Assembly (NCBI GenBank): GCA_033032865.1
Contig: JAWHQI010000257.1
Coordinates: 992,001-1,056,000, forward strand
Length of the DNA: 64,000 nt
Direction: 5' to 3'
Source: Dactylorhiza incarnata
Taxonomy: Eukaryota; Streptophyta; Magnoliopsida; Asparagales; Orchidaceae
The translations under genes were made by a program, and so were the position numbers. This document shows positions 33,313 through 43,900 of the stretch, one piece after another. The notes under the pieces are model-generated. The model was not told where the DNA came from. It worked only from the letters and a program-made list of their open reading frames with translations, and did no database searches. Each line of letters begins with the position of its first letter. Position 1 is the first letter of the stretch.

Positions 33313-35205
33313 TGTAACACCCTCCCTGTTACATAGCATATAACAGTAGGTCCGGCCGGGATCCCACGCCATATGAAATGAACAGAAGAGCGCGTTACTA
33401 AAATTAGTGTCTAAACAGTTACCAATATAACTATCTCAGCATCAGAGTCACAACGGAAGCATAATTAGAATTTCATGTTAAACCAGTTTATAACAAGTCC
33501 ACCGTACTACTAGGAATGAAATACAACAAGCGTTATTTTCAAGAGTTTGTTTACAGCATCTAAGTGGCTTCCGAACATCGGCACGCAGGCCGGCCACACA
33601 TGAACAAAAGTAAACAAAAGCTTTGGCCTTCAAGGGCCAGCACAGCACAGCAGCAGGGGCTTCAACCCGCTATCTCCCGCTAGTCTCACCGGGACCTGTA
33701 TAAGCAAATCCACCAATTGGTGGGAAAACAAGCAACCGGTCAGCTTTAGCTGACCAAGATTTATAACGACCCCGCCCCACACTCGGGACGGCGGTGCTCC
33801 TTCCCTGCAAGTAAGAGTCAGCATCATATAAATATATATCCGCAAACAACACCAACGGAGGCAAACCAAGCCACCCGCTTCGTGCTCTCAAGGCACACTT
33901 TGGCATACTCCCTGAGTTACACCCTTACGCTAAGTCCTATTTCAACTTAGACAAGCAAATTGAGCTAGCCCGTAAACGAAGTTACGACACTCTTCCATAG
34001 CCCGGTGCAACGAGGGGCGACCTCTTCACCACCACTATAGGGGGTTTGGTTCAGCTAGGCCCGTGCTCAATCATCGCGATATATGTGATACGAGTAAGCT
34101 TCACCCTATACCCATCTCTTAAAGCTGGGTTTTGCAAGTTCCACAGCTTTTCCTGCTACGCATCCAGTCTCCAGGAATTTAGGTAGCACGGAAATACACA
34201 ATCTGTGTGCTGGGCGCTACCGCCGGCGCTAACACTAGCGCCCAGCGCTAGCAACAGAACTTAGTTCTGCCCGGCACTGGTAACAGAAATCTGTACTGCC
34301 ACCTCTGGGAAACCACCTCCAGACATCAACACTAGTAGCTCACCTGGAGCTACCGCCGGCGCTAACGCTAGCGCCCGGCGCTAGTGACAGAACTCAGTTC
34401 TGCCACCCAATCTCGAGTATAGCCTGGGAAACACCTCCAGGTCCTATTTTCTGTACAACAACAGTCACATGACCCGAATCACAACACGTACACGGAATTG
34501 TTTCCGGCACTTTACACGCACTAATCATCACCAATCCGGCTCGACCTGTACGGATGGGCTTCACACAGCATGCCTATGTCCGTAATACCGTTTCGGACTC
34601 TATATGCAATTTGTGGGGGAAATCACTTCATCCCACCGGGAGATCCAATCTACTATTTCGTAGAAGTCTCCCTAAATAGATGCTAATTAAAGGACGTTCA
34701 TGCCCAAGGCTGAGGGAGGAGAATCGTTACCCTTGTAGGCCGTTTCGGTGTCATAGGATTGAGAGGGAGGTGGCTGGAATCCGCGGTGGCACACGCACGA
34801 AGACGATGCTTCACAAATCCCTCCTGGCACGATGAACGCTCAACTCCAAAGGCTTCCCTTCCCTTCTCCCAGCTCTCAGCCCTCAGTACTCCACAGGAAA
34901 TCAGAAGGAATGGGCTGAAGAGTCGGGATTTGGGGGTTTTATGTTTTATCGCTACCGCCGGCGCTAGTGGCTAGCGCCTGGCGCTAGCCTGAGTCGGTAC
35001 CGCTAAGAGACGCTACCGCCGGCGCTAGCGCTAGCGCCTGGCGTTAGCTCATATGTTTCAGCCTGTTCCATTTCTCGGGAGTTCTCGGAACCATTTCTCG
35101 GGACGCTACTGCCGGCGCTATCGCTAGCGCCTGGCGCTAGCTCCCTGATTTCAGCTCATGCTCATTTTTGGTATTTTGGGTGCACATGCCATTTGGGGTC
35201 TTACA
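33313..35205 (-). repeat. 5' LTR (1893 bp) of three-LTR gypsy
   Basis: TGTAACACCC at 33313 to GGTCTTACA at 35205, followed by the gaccg duplication. Carries the same GC-rich gctaccgccggcgcta palindromes as the other two LTRs. Confidence 0.93.
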
Positions 35206-35210
35206 GACCG
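35206..35210. repeat. Target-site duplication gaccg (right, three-LTR gypsy)
   Basis: Right partner of 23812-23816; it is also the first five bases of the MITE centre. Confidence 0.9.
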
Positions 35211-35292
35211 CATGAACCGGACCTTAATTAAGGTCCGGTTCATGCGGTCGTAACCGCTTGACCGGTGAAAATAAGTCCCCTCAAACGGAGCC
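35206..35292. mobile_element. Palindromic MITE, centre and right arm
   Basis: Begins with a perfect 44-bp palindrome (35206-35249, centre ccttaattaagg) and continues to caaacggagcc at 35292. Together with 23769-23816 it forms the 130-bp foldback; 60 of 65 paired positions match. The gypsy element entered 17 bp from the centre of symmetry. Flanking TTA (left) and TAA (right) are compatible with a TA or TTA-type target site. Confidence 0.85.
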
Positions 35293-35420
35293 TAAGACAT
35301 GCTTTCACTCAAATTCTCATCTCGATGTCTCAACTAGAGTGAATCTGTTTCTATCATGAATTCATATATTCACCCGTACGAATCAATCCTTAATATAGAG
35401 GAACATGTAAAGCACTGGCA

Positions 35421-35428
35421 ATATAGAT
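35421..35428. repeat. Target-site duplication atatagat (left, hAT)
   Basis: Eight bases directly before the terminal repeat TAGTCATGAA, repeated exactly at 38300-38307. An 8-bp duplication is diagnostic of hAT transposition. Confidence 0.95.
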
Positions 35429-35448
35429 TAGTCATGAACATAAAAACT

Positions 35449-35650
35449 GGGCCTGACGGGCCGGCCCGAGCCCGGCCCGGTCAAGCCCGGCCCAGTTCAA
35501 GCCCGAACCGGGCCGAGCCCTTACCCGGGACCCTGAAAGGGCCCCGGTTTGGCCTAGCTACCTGGCCCGGTCCGGGCCGGGTAAAGCCCGAAAATCGGGC
35601 TAGCCCGAGACCGGGTCGGCCATAGCCCGATCCGGTCTCGGTCTAGGCCC
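35449..35650. repeat. hAT left subterminal region with GCCCGGCCCG words
   Basis: Dense direct and inverted copies of gcccggcccg, gcccgag and ccgggcc. It mirrors 38094-38285 in reverse complement. Likely transposase-binding region by analogy with Ac/Tag1-type elements. Confidence 0.8.
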
Positions 35651-35654
35651 GATT

Positions 35655-35773
35655 GAGCCTAACGGCTCTTATTAGAGCCGTTAGGCTCATGGCAGCATGG
35701 CTGCCACGTGGCAGCCATGCTGCCATGAGAGAGCAGCCAACGGCTCTCTCTCAAGAGAGTCGTTGGCTGCTCT
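35655..35773. repeat. Three consecutive palindromes in the hAT 5' region
   Basis: Hairpin 1 (35655-35688) has perfect 15-bp arms around tatt. Hairpin 2 (35689-35726) is a perfect 38-bp palindrome centred on ccacgtgg. Hairpin 3 (about 35730-35773) has 20-bp arms with one mismatch. They lie between the subterminal repeats and the transposase start. Confidence 0.85.
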
Positions 35774-35894
35774 TTTTATTTTTTATTTTAATTTTTTTTT
35801 AATTAAAAAAAACAAAAAAAAACTTATAAATACCCCCCCCCCTCCCCTCTCTTTTCTCACACCCCATCTCTCTCTCTCTCTCTTAGCTCTCCCA

Positions 35895-37847
35895 ATGGCG
35901 TCGTCCTCCACAACTCCAGCGTCGTCTTCCCAAAGTACGGCTTCGGTGGTGGAGCACAACCGTAGAGCGAGTATTTGGGAGCATTTCGAGATGGTACAAG
36001 TCGGGACCGAAAGAAAAGCGCGCTGCAAGATGTGCTCGAAGTTGTTATCCATCAGCGACAACTCGACGCTCGTTAGACACCAGAAGTCTTGCGAGTCGAA
36101 ACAAGCTCCGCCCGAGTCAAGTCAAGCCCAAATTTCTAGAGCCGGACAGATTTGGACGTACGATCAAATGCGACAGCGAGAGCTGCATGCGAAGTTCGTC
36201 ATCAAACGTGGGCTGCCATTCAGCGTCTTCGACAATGACGACGGCACAGAGTACATACATGGGGGGCTTCAGCCCAAATACCAAAAGGTTAGTAGAATTA
36301 CTTTAAGGCGCGACACGATTAGGTTATATTTAGAAGCAAAACAAGAATTAATTAGGTATTTTGAAAATTTCGAAGGACGTGTGAGTCTAACGAGCGACGT
36401 TTGGACGAGTAATTTAAATTTAGGATTAGCTTATCTTTGCATCACTTGTCATTGAATTGATCCCATTTCGTGGGAGCAAAATAAACGCGTAATATGTTTT
36501 ACAGGTTTTGAATTCCCGCACACGGCTATAGCTTTATATAAAATTATTATGAAATGTGCGCGAGAATTTAAAATTAACGATAAAATACTTAGTTTTTCTC
36601 TTGATAACGCCTCCAATAATAGCGCCGCAATTGAATTGTTAAAACGAGATTTAAAATCATTTCTCAACGACGCGTTTTTTCATACTAGATGTGTTTGTCA
36701 CGTCCTAAATTTAGTGATACAGGATAGTTTAAAAGCAATGTCACAATATATTAATAAAATTCGCGACATGTTAAAAGCAATTTATTGTACTAAACAACGA
36801 GCTCAAGATTTTAGAAAATTTTGTAAAGCACAAAATCATAAATATTTGAAATCACAATTAGATATGCCTATTAGATGGAACTCAACCTATAAAATGTTAA
36901 AAAGAGCCGTTCTACAAAAAGATCTTCTAATGGAATATTATAGTTTACTTAATATTGAACACGGTTTAGGTGAAACTGATTGGACCATAATAGAACATTA
37001 TATAGATTTACTAAAGTGTTTTTATAGGGCCACCGTTTCTTTATCTGGAGTGTATTATCCAACGAGCGCATTAGTAATTGAACATTTCGTACATATCACA
37101 GAAAGATTTAGTTATTATGGGCAACACCAAGGTTGGGCTCCTTTAATTAAAATAATGGAAGAATTTTTTTTAAAATATTATAGAGAAATACCGCCTATGT
37201 TTTCGTGCGCCGCCGCTTTAAATCCGCTACTTAACGTAGACGACGTAGAAAATTTGATCGACGAAATCAATACTAATCTAACCTTAAATATAAATTATGA
37301 TGAGGATGACCTCGTTAGTACTACAAGTTTTACTAATTTTTTTACGCAAAGTTATAATTATTACAATAACTTATACGGGTCACGACCCCGCGAAGAAATA
37401 ACGCAACCCAAAACGAAGGATAGTCTTAAAAATAAAATTTTAGATTTAGCTTCTAGGAAAAAAGCGCGCACATCTGGTAGTTTAGATGAATTAGGATTAT
37501 ACACAAAAACTCAATTTAGCGATTTAATGAGTTCGGACGAGATCGAAAACTTCGATCTCTTAAATTGGTGGAAAGGTAAAGCTAATACCTATCATGTTTT
37601 GGCCTGTATGACCCGTGATTTATTAACTGTCCAAGCTAGTACAGTAGCTTCGGAGTCCGCTTTTTCTCTTAGTGGCAGGGTTTTGAACGAGCGGAGGAGC
37701 CGGCTTAACGAAGATTCGCTGGAGATTTGCATATGCTACAAGAACTACTTGGACAGTTTAAAGAGAAAGCAACACATAACAGCATTGGAGGATAGCTCGG
37801 AGGAGATAGAAGACGAAATGGACGCGTTGAATCTACAAGATGATTAA
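35895..37847 (+). pseudogene. hAT transposase, one in-frame stop
   Basis: Read as 651 codons in one frame starting at MASSSTTPASS (ATG 35895). A BED zinc finger lies near residues 30-80 (SIWEHFEMV, C-x2-C in CKMCSKLL, H-x4-C in LVRHQKSC). The catalytic half includes the segment LSFSLDNASNN and the hAT signature DMPIRWNSTYKML. The C-terminal hATC dimerisation domain reads LLNWWKGKANTYHVLACMTRDLL then ESAFSLSGRVLNERRSRL. A TGA at 36453-36455 sits where CH-W-ID is expected, consistent with TGG to TGA. No other damage is visible. The longer open frame from 35697 is unlikely to be the start because it crosses hairpins and a poly-A/C-rich leader. Confidence 0.93.
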
Positions 37848-38093
37848 ATCGAGCAATTGTATTTTCAATTTTGTATTTTGTACGACTTAAATTTTGTATT
37901 TTTCAATTTTGTATTTTCAATTTTGTACGAAATGGACGCGTTTGAAACTTTGTATTTTCAATTTTGTATTTTGTTCCAAATTTTCAATATTAATAAAATT
38001 TTTTGTTCCAAATTTTTCGTTTGTTCAATACTTAATTATTTATAAAAATAAAAATTAAAAAAAATAAACTTTAAATAAAAAAAAAGTAAAAAA

Positions 38094-38285
38094 ACCTGGC
38101 CGGGCCGGACCAGATCGGGCCCGAGACCGGCCCGGTCCTGCCCGGCCCGACCTGAAGGGCCGGAGCAGGCAGCACATAAGTGGTGCCTGCCCGGCCCGGG
38201 CCGATTCCGGGGAGGACCGGGCCGGCCCGGCCCGATGTAGGAAAAAGCCCGATCGTGTCCGGTCCAGGCCGGCCCGATCGGGCTT
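38094..38285. repeat. hAT right subterminal region
   Basis: Reverse-complement counterpart of 35449-35650 with ggccggaccagatcgggccc and cccggcccga words. Confidence 0.8.
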
Positions 38286-38299
38286 TATATTCATGGCTA

Positions 38300-38307
38300 A
38301 TATAGAT
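38300..38307. repeat. Target-site duplication atatagat (right, hAT)
   Basis: Exact copy of 35421-35428. Confidence 0.95.
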
Positions 38308-38469
38308 GAAATACACATGCTCACTTACACTAGAGAGGAAGGGAACGAGGGGGAGGCTGACACGTAATTTCGATAATAATAACTAAAATGAATAAAAATT
38401 AAATTAGATAAACATTTATATAAATGAAACTAAAATAAAATATTATAACAATAAACATATGAGCCTTAG
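38308..38469. other. AT-rich intergenic DNA
   Basis: No feature recognised. Confidence 0.5.
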
Positions 38470-38664
38470 TACACGAGGGCCCCCGTGCGGCCGCGATAGT
38501 GCTCTAACCACAACGTACAGTGCCTCCGCCCGTGCTTGCATGATCTTGTGCGCATGGACTTCACATTATGACACTCCCGCGTGCGCCCGAGAGCAGACGA
38601 GCATGAGCGGTGGCACTATCATATACAGGGCACTGTAGCGGCCGCACGGGGCCCGTGCACTGTA
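38470..38664. mobile_element. MITE-like element with GC-rich inverted ends
   Basis: The left end tacacgagggcccccgtgcg, continuing gccgcgatagtgct, pairs with the right end read inward, tacagtgcacgggccccgtg, continuing cggccgctacagtgc. The arms are about 35 bp with several mismatches and include a NotI-like gcggccgc word in each. The middle is non-coding. Exact ends and target duplication are uncertain, and the superfamily is not assigned. Confidence 0.6.
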
Positions 38665-38710
38665 TATATTTAATATTATGATTTATGCCCACAACATGAC
38701 CAATATACGC

Positions 38711-39853
38711 TTAGGGTCCGTTCTTTTGGACATAATTGAGCTTCTGGAATTGAAATTAAGTTCTAATTCCAATTTTATCATTCATTTGTGCATTTGAACG
38801 TTGGAATTTGAATTTTAATGAATTCAATGAAATTCATTTTGAATAAAGCTAATGTTTTCCAATCTATATAAGAATTGGATAATTTCGTCAGATGCTCATT
38901 TATCGCATGTGGTGTGTTTTTCACGAGAGAACATATTTTTTTGGCCAGACGAGTATTTTCCGCACATACAAGCATTTTTCATTCGGGCGCGCGTTTTCGC
39001 CCGTATGAGCGCTGTTTTGCCCGGGCGCGTTTTTTTCGCCCGGGCACGCTTTTTTCGCCATGATGCATTTTTTTCACCAGAGCGAGCATTTTTTCGCTCT
39101 GCACAAATATTTTCGCTCAGGCACACATTTTTTCACTTGTGCGTGCTTTTCGCCTTGACTTGCGGCTTTTCGTCTGGGCGCGCATTTTTCGCCCGGGGAG
39201 CGTATTTTCGTCGGGTCGAGCATTTTTCGCAATAACGAGCGTTTTTCGTACGAGCGAGTGTTTTTTCGCCCGGGCGCGCTATTTTCGCCACAACGCTCAT
39301 TTTTCTCCAGGGCGCGAGTTTTTAGTCCATACACGCTTTTTTCGCCCAGGTGCACATTTTTTGCCCGGACGCACTTTTTTTCACTTGTGCATGATTTTTG
39401 CCTTAACTTGTATTTTTCGCCTGGGAGAGAAATTTTTCGCCCGAGCGCGTTTTCACTCTGATACACGTTTTGTCGCCAGGGCGCGCGTTTTCACCCTGGC
39501 ACACATTTTTTCGCCCGGGCGCGCTTTTTCGCCACAATGCTCATTTTTTGCGCGGGCAGTGTATTCAACCCGCGCGTCAGTATTCCGCCCGGGCACGCAT
39601 ATTTCACCTGGGCGCGCTTATTCCGCCCGAGCACGCATATTCCGCCCGTGCGCGTGTTTTTCGCCAAGGTGCACGTTTTTCGCTCTGACGCGCATTATTG
39701 TAAGATTGAATGTTATCTAATAAACGAACAACAAAATTGATTAATTTCACAATATTCTTCAATTCGGTTTATTAGGCGAACACTATAATTCCACAATATT
39801 CTTCAATTAATCTCAATTTCAATATCCAATTTCAATTTCATCCAAACGAACGA
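38711..39853. mobile_element. Probable MITE/non-autonomous transposon carrying a minisatellite
   Basis: The left end ttagggtccgttcttttgga...gaattgaaatt and the right end, read inward, gttatcgttcgtttggatga...aattgaaattgg are similar, giving a diverged terminal inverted repeat of about 40 bp. AT-rich arms with ttggaattt/aatttcaat words flank a CG-rich minisatellite. No gene. Ends are approximate and no clear target duplication was found. Confidence 0.5.
38920..39705. repeat. Degenerate minisatellite, 19-22 bp, tttttcgcccgggcgcgc type
   Basis: About 38 tandem units, each a T-run followed by cgcccgggcgcgc or a decayed version, many with a self-complementary cccggg or gcccgggc core. A higher-order period is visible: the run ttttttcacttgtgc(g/a)tg followed by a Phe-like stretch recurs near 39130 and 39370. 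Open frames across it (38852-39235, 39139-39720) give Phe/Ala/Arg repeats and shift between units, so I do not call a protein. Confidence 0.85.
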
Positions 39854-40024
39854 TAACTTATTGAAATTTAATGAAGATGATGTTAAAATTAGAAATTCAT
39901 TTTATGTGAGAGGCATATTACATGATTCTTCATCCCCAAACTATAAAATCACCTCCTTTCAAGTTTGACGTTAGTTAACGTAATTAAAGGTGCCTAATAA
40001 TCAAGAAATTAATCCAAACCACTT

Positions 40025-40466
40025 TTATTTGTTGTTTGATGAAAAAGTTATGCTGATGAAAAAGTTGTTGATCGAATAGAGCTGATTGAATAGAGCTGTT
40101 ATAAAAACAGTGATGAATAAGTTGCAGACTATTTGGACAGTTTGTGCATAAGTGCCGATGGAAAAGATTTTTTATTTATTTATGCTGTTAACTGACATCT
40201 TGCGGTGCTAGCCCTTCGACGGGATGAGAGGAAAGGAGGAATCGCGGGGGCCAACGACGAATTTCAGCGAGCGCCTAGGGCTTTTTTAAGAGATACGCGC
40301 TTATGGGAAGCCATAAGATGACCCAGACAGCTGATGAAAAACAACTTATCAGTTATTTTAAAATAAATGATTTTCTAACAACTGCACAAACAAACAACTG
40401 TAAAACTGTGTTTGCGTTTTGAATAGAGATTATCCATCAGCATAAGCTGTCACAAACAGAGCCTAA
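40025..40466. mobile_element. Putative MITE, diverged inverted ends
   Basis: The right end, read inward, ggctctgtttgtgacagctt followed by atgctgatgg resembles the left part (tttgttgtttgatg...gttatgctgatg near 40027-40065). Both ends carry TTG-rich arms. The ggctctgtttg end resembles the Harbinger-type MITE ends nearby. The compact gypsy element inserted at its right edge. Low certainty. Confidence 0.4.
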
Positions 40467-40868
40467 TGTCACGACTTGGGGTTAGTCTCTGGAGACTTCT
40501 AGAGAAATCTAGGATCTTGGAGAATATTCTTGTACATAGAATTTTAAAGATTAGTCTAGAATATTCTTGAAAGATGTAGATACAAGAAAGAGGTAGAGAA
40601 TTCTAGATTCTTCCATCTTTTGGAGGGAAATCCCTTGTGGGGCCTATATAAGGGGGAGATCCCCTAATTTGTAAATCATCCAAGAATTCAAGCAATCAAG
40701 CAATACAAGTTCTTTGCTCTCTCAATCTCTCTTGCTCTCTCTTACAAAGTACTCTCTTACTCATCTCACCACCACGATCGTTGGAGAAGGCTGAATTAGC
40801 TAACGGCGAAGGGCGCGCAAAGGAGCTAAGGCCACACGCGACATTGTCAAGGGGACAAGTCCGTGACA
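40467..40868 (+). repeat. 5' LTR of compact gypsy element (402 bp)
   Basis: Contains a likely promoter segment (gcctatataaggggg near 40640) followed by a leader that repeats ctctctcttgctctctct. Confidence 0.93.
40640..40656 (+). promoter_or_regulatory. TATA box of compact gypsy LTR
   Basis: gcctatataaggggg lies about 170 bases into the LTR, where the U3/R boundary promoter is expected. The same sequence is at 45715-45731 in the 3' LTR. Confidence 0.65.
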
Positions 40869-40869
40869 G

Positions 40870-40883
40870 TTGGTATCAAAGCG
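40870..40883 (+). other. Primer-binding site, initiator tRNA-Met type
   Basis: TGGTATCAAAGCGAGG starts two bases after the 5' LTR. It matches the initiator tRNA-Met complement TGGTATCAGAGC with one change. Confidence 0.85.
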
Positions 40884-40921
40884 AGGTTCGACTCGAGTTC
40901 GTGGTTCGTGCAAGGAGTAAG

Positions 40922-43900
40922 ATGGCTTTGGAAGGGAACAACAACTCAAGCGTTATTGATGAGCGCGATAGGTCAGCCGAGGAGAAAAGAGATAGAAGGA
41001 ACAAGAGGGATCAAAGCAAGGGGTCGCGATGGTTCCAGCTCGGAGCAAAATATGGTTGATCCAGCTGAATTTGAAGCTCTACGGGAGGCACATCTTACCC
41101 TTCATCGGAAAGTGGATCAAATATGTAAGTACTTTGACACTTTTCATGTTGAGCAAGAGAAGTTGCAGGCGGATCTTGACCATCTCAAGGAGCAAACTAT
41201 GGGCAAGTCGGAAGGCGCTTTTGATACCATCATAAGCGACTTGGAAGAGCGCCTCACAAGTCTTGAAACTGAAGTGGATGACTTGCGTAGGCGAGGTGCT
41301 ACCAATGGTGGAAATGGTGGGAATGGTGCAGCCATGGTAAATGCAAAGCTTGATGTGCCCAAACCCAAGAAGTTTGCGGGAAAGCGAGATGCGTTGGAGG
41401 TGGAGAACTTCCTTTGGCACATGGAGAAATACTTGGAAGGATATGACATCACAGACGAGGCACTAAAGGTATGCCATGCTGGTTATTACTTGGAGGACCT
41501 CGCTTCCTTGTGGTGGAGGAAAATCCAAACAGATATTGCAAAGGGACTCTACCGGATCGATACTTGGGAGGACTTCAAGCAGGAACTAAGAAGGAACTTC
41601 ATCCCCGAGAATGTGAATGATGAAAACTTGAGGAAGCTCAGGGAGTTGAGGCAAAAGGGAAGTATCAGAGACTATGTCAAGGAGTTCACCGCTTTATCAC
41701 TTCAGGTATTCGATGTCCCTGAACATATCCTTCTCTTCAACTTCATTGATGGGCTACAAAATTGGGTGAAACAAGAGGTCAAGAGGAAGGACCCAAGGAC
41801 CACCCGAGATGCTATTGCCATCGCCGAGTCTCTTATTGAGTTCCAGCGTCAACCAAATCCTATCAAGGAGAAGAAGGACAAGGTGGGCTATGGAAAAGGT
41901 GGGGGAGACCGGCGAGACAACAAGTCAGCGCACTTCAAAGGAGGATCAAAGACTTTGCCCGATCCAAGGAAGAAATTCGAGGAAAGGAAGAAGAACTTCG
42001 CACCCAAAGGCGGATGTTATGTGTGCAAGGGGCCACATCCTATGAGCTGCTGTCCAAAGCTCGGGTCATTGGCAGCTATGGCGGAGAATACTACTCCACC
42101 CGAAGAAGGTACTTCTCAAATGAGTTCATTGCAATTACTAAATGCTTTGAACGTGCAGCCAACGAAAGTCGCATCAAGCAAGGGGCTGATGTATGTGGAA
42201 GCGGTCGTCAAGGGGAAGGCTACAAAAGCCTTGATCGACACAGGAGCTTCACACAACTTTATGACCGAAGGAGAAGCCAAGAGGTTGGGCTTGCAGGTTG
42301 TGAAGGGCGGAGGTTGGATCAAGACCGTGAACGGTCAGGCAAAACCACTTGAAGGAGTCGCACGCCATGTAGAGCTATGCATGGGCACCTGGAAGGGCCG
42401 GGTGGACTTCTCAATCGCACCCATGGATGACTTCAAGGTCGTTCTTGGAATGGACTTCTTGGAGAAGATGCAAGCCATCGTCATGCCGGCGCATCGCTCA
42501 GTTTGCAACTTGGAGGAAGGAAATGCTTGCATGGTTCCCACGGTGCAAGGACCAGCAAAGGAGGGGCCAAAACAGCTATCATCCATGCAGTTGGCAAAAG
42601 GGTTCAAGAAGGGTGAACCGACGTACTTGGCCACCGTAAAGGAGGAAGACGGTGACACGATGGAGGAGGTGCCTCCTATCCTTGCAGACGTGTTGGCAAG
42701 AAATGAAGACATCATGCCCGTAGAGTTGCCACTGAAGCTACCACCTCGGCGGGAGGTGGATCACAAAATTGAGTTGGAGCCAGGGACGAAGCCCCCAGCT
42801 AAAGCACCATACCGGATGGCTCCCCCTGAACTAGAGGAGTTGAGGAAGCAACTCCAAGTTTTGCTGGAATCAGGAATGATCAGGCCGTCTAAGGCGCCAT
42901 TTGGTGCCCCGGTGCTATTTCAAAAGAAGAAGGATGGATCGTTGCGGTTGTGCACAGACTACCGGGCACTAAACAAGGTGACGGTAAAGAACAAGTATCC
43001 TATTCCTCTCATTGCTGATCTTTTTGACATGCTTGGAAGTGCAAGGATCTACTCCAAGATGGATTTGCAAAAAGGATATCATCAAGTGCGGATTGCGGAA
43101 GGAGATGAGCAGAAGACCACATGTGTCACGAGGTATGGAGCATTCGAATGGTTAGTGATGCCTTTTGGCTTAACTAACGCACCAGCTACTTTATGCACGT
43201 TGATGAACCAAATATTCCGCCCCTACTTGGACAAGTTTGTGGTGGTATACTTGGATGATATTGTGGTGTATAGCAACACCATCGAGGAGCATGTGGAGCA
43301 TCTTAGCCGAGTCTTCCAAGTGTTGCGGGAGAATGAGCTGTATGTGAAGAAGTCCAAATGCTCATTTGGACAAGAAGAGATACACTTTCTTGGTCATGTC
43401 ATCGGGCATGGGAGCTTGCGGATGGACATGGCAAAGATCAAGGCAATTGATGAATGAGAACCGCCAACGAAGGTACCAGACTTACGATCATTTCTTGGCT
43501 TGGTGAACTACTATCGCAGGTTCATCAAGGATTACTCGAGGAGAGCAGTGCCATTGACGGACCTGTTGAAGAAAAGCAAGGCTTGGCTTTGGACGGAGGA
43601 ATGCCAAAGCGCTTTTGAAGACTTGAAGGCAGCGGTTTGTACGGAACCGGTGCTTGCCTTGCCGGACTTTAGCAAGAGGTTCGAGTTGCATACTGATGCA
43701 TCAGACTTTGCGATTGGAGGAGTGCTAATGCAAGATGGTCACCCCTTAGCTTTCGAAAGTCGGAAACTCAATGAGGCGGAACGGAGATACACCGTTCAAG
43801 AGAAGGAGATGACAACCATCATCCATTGATTGCAAGAGTGGAGGCATTATCTACTTGGGGCGCAGTTCACCATCAAGACGGATAATGTGGCAACAACTTA

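Larger units (their letters stand above)
23817..35205 (-). mobile_element. Ty3/gypsy element with three LTRs from an internal tandem duplication
   Basis: In element (minus) sense the order is LTR 35205-33313, leader, gag, pol, LTR 28385-26503, then the 3' 0.8 kb of pol again (26502-25708), then LTR 25707-23817. The segment 23827-26502 and the segment 26503-29180 are direct tandem copies of about 2.68 kb, joined exactly where integrase coding meets LTR base 11. Without the duplication the element would be about 8.7 kb. The chromodomain-like tail ([14 protein letters not shown]) and TGGTATCAGAGGTAGG primer site fit the Del/Tekay group. Gag has stop codons and the protease active site is changed, so this copy is inactive. 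Confidence 0.93.
35429..38299 (+). mobile_element. hAT DNA transposon, complete ends (2871 bp)
   Basis: The ends are tagtcatgaacataaa on the left and, read inward, tagccatgaatataaa on the right, a 16-bp imperfect terminal inverted repeat starting TAG. It is flanked by the 8-bp duplication atatagat. GC-rich subterminal regions with repeated GCCCGGCCCG words lie inside both ends, as in plant hAT elements where such words bind transposase. The single gene encodes a BED-finger/hATC transposase interrupted by one stop. Ends and gene are otherwise intact, so this copy could be mobilised by a related transposase. Confidence 0.95.

Noticed and set aside
23817..35205. Two or three separate gypsy insertions
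   Set aside because: One target duplication encloses everything, and the internal joint lacks ten LTR bases and any duplication. A single insertion with a tandem duplication explains all junctions.
35697..35894. Upstream extension of the hAT transposase frame to 35697
   Set aside because: The extra residues come from hairpin and poly-A/C leader sequence, while MASSSTTP at 35895 gives a normal start shortly before the BED finger.
39139..39720. 193-codon frame with F-x-P-G-x-x-F repeats
   Set aside because: It arises from the minisatellite unit; overlapping frames give similar repeats, and the unit length is not a fixed multiple of three.
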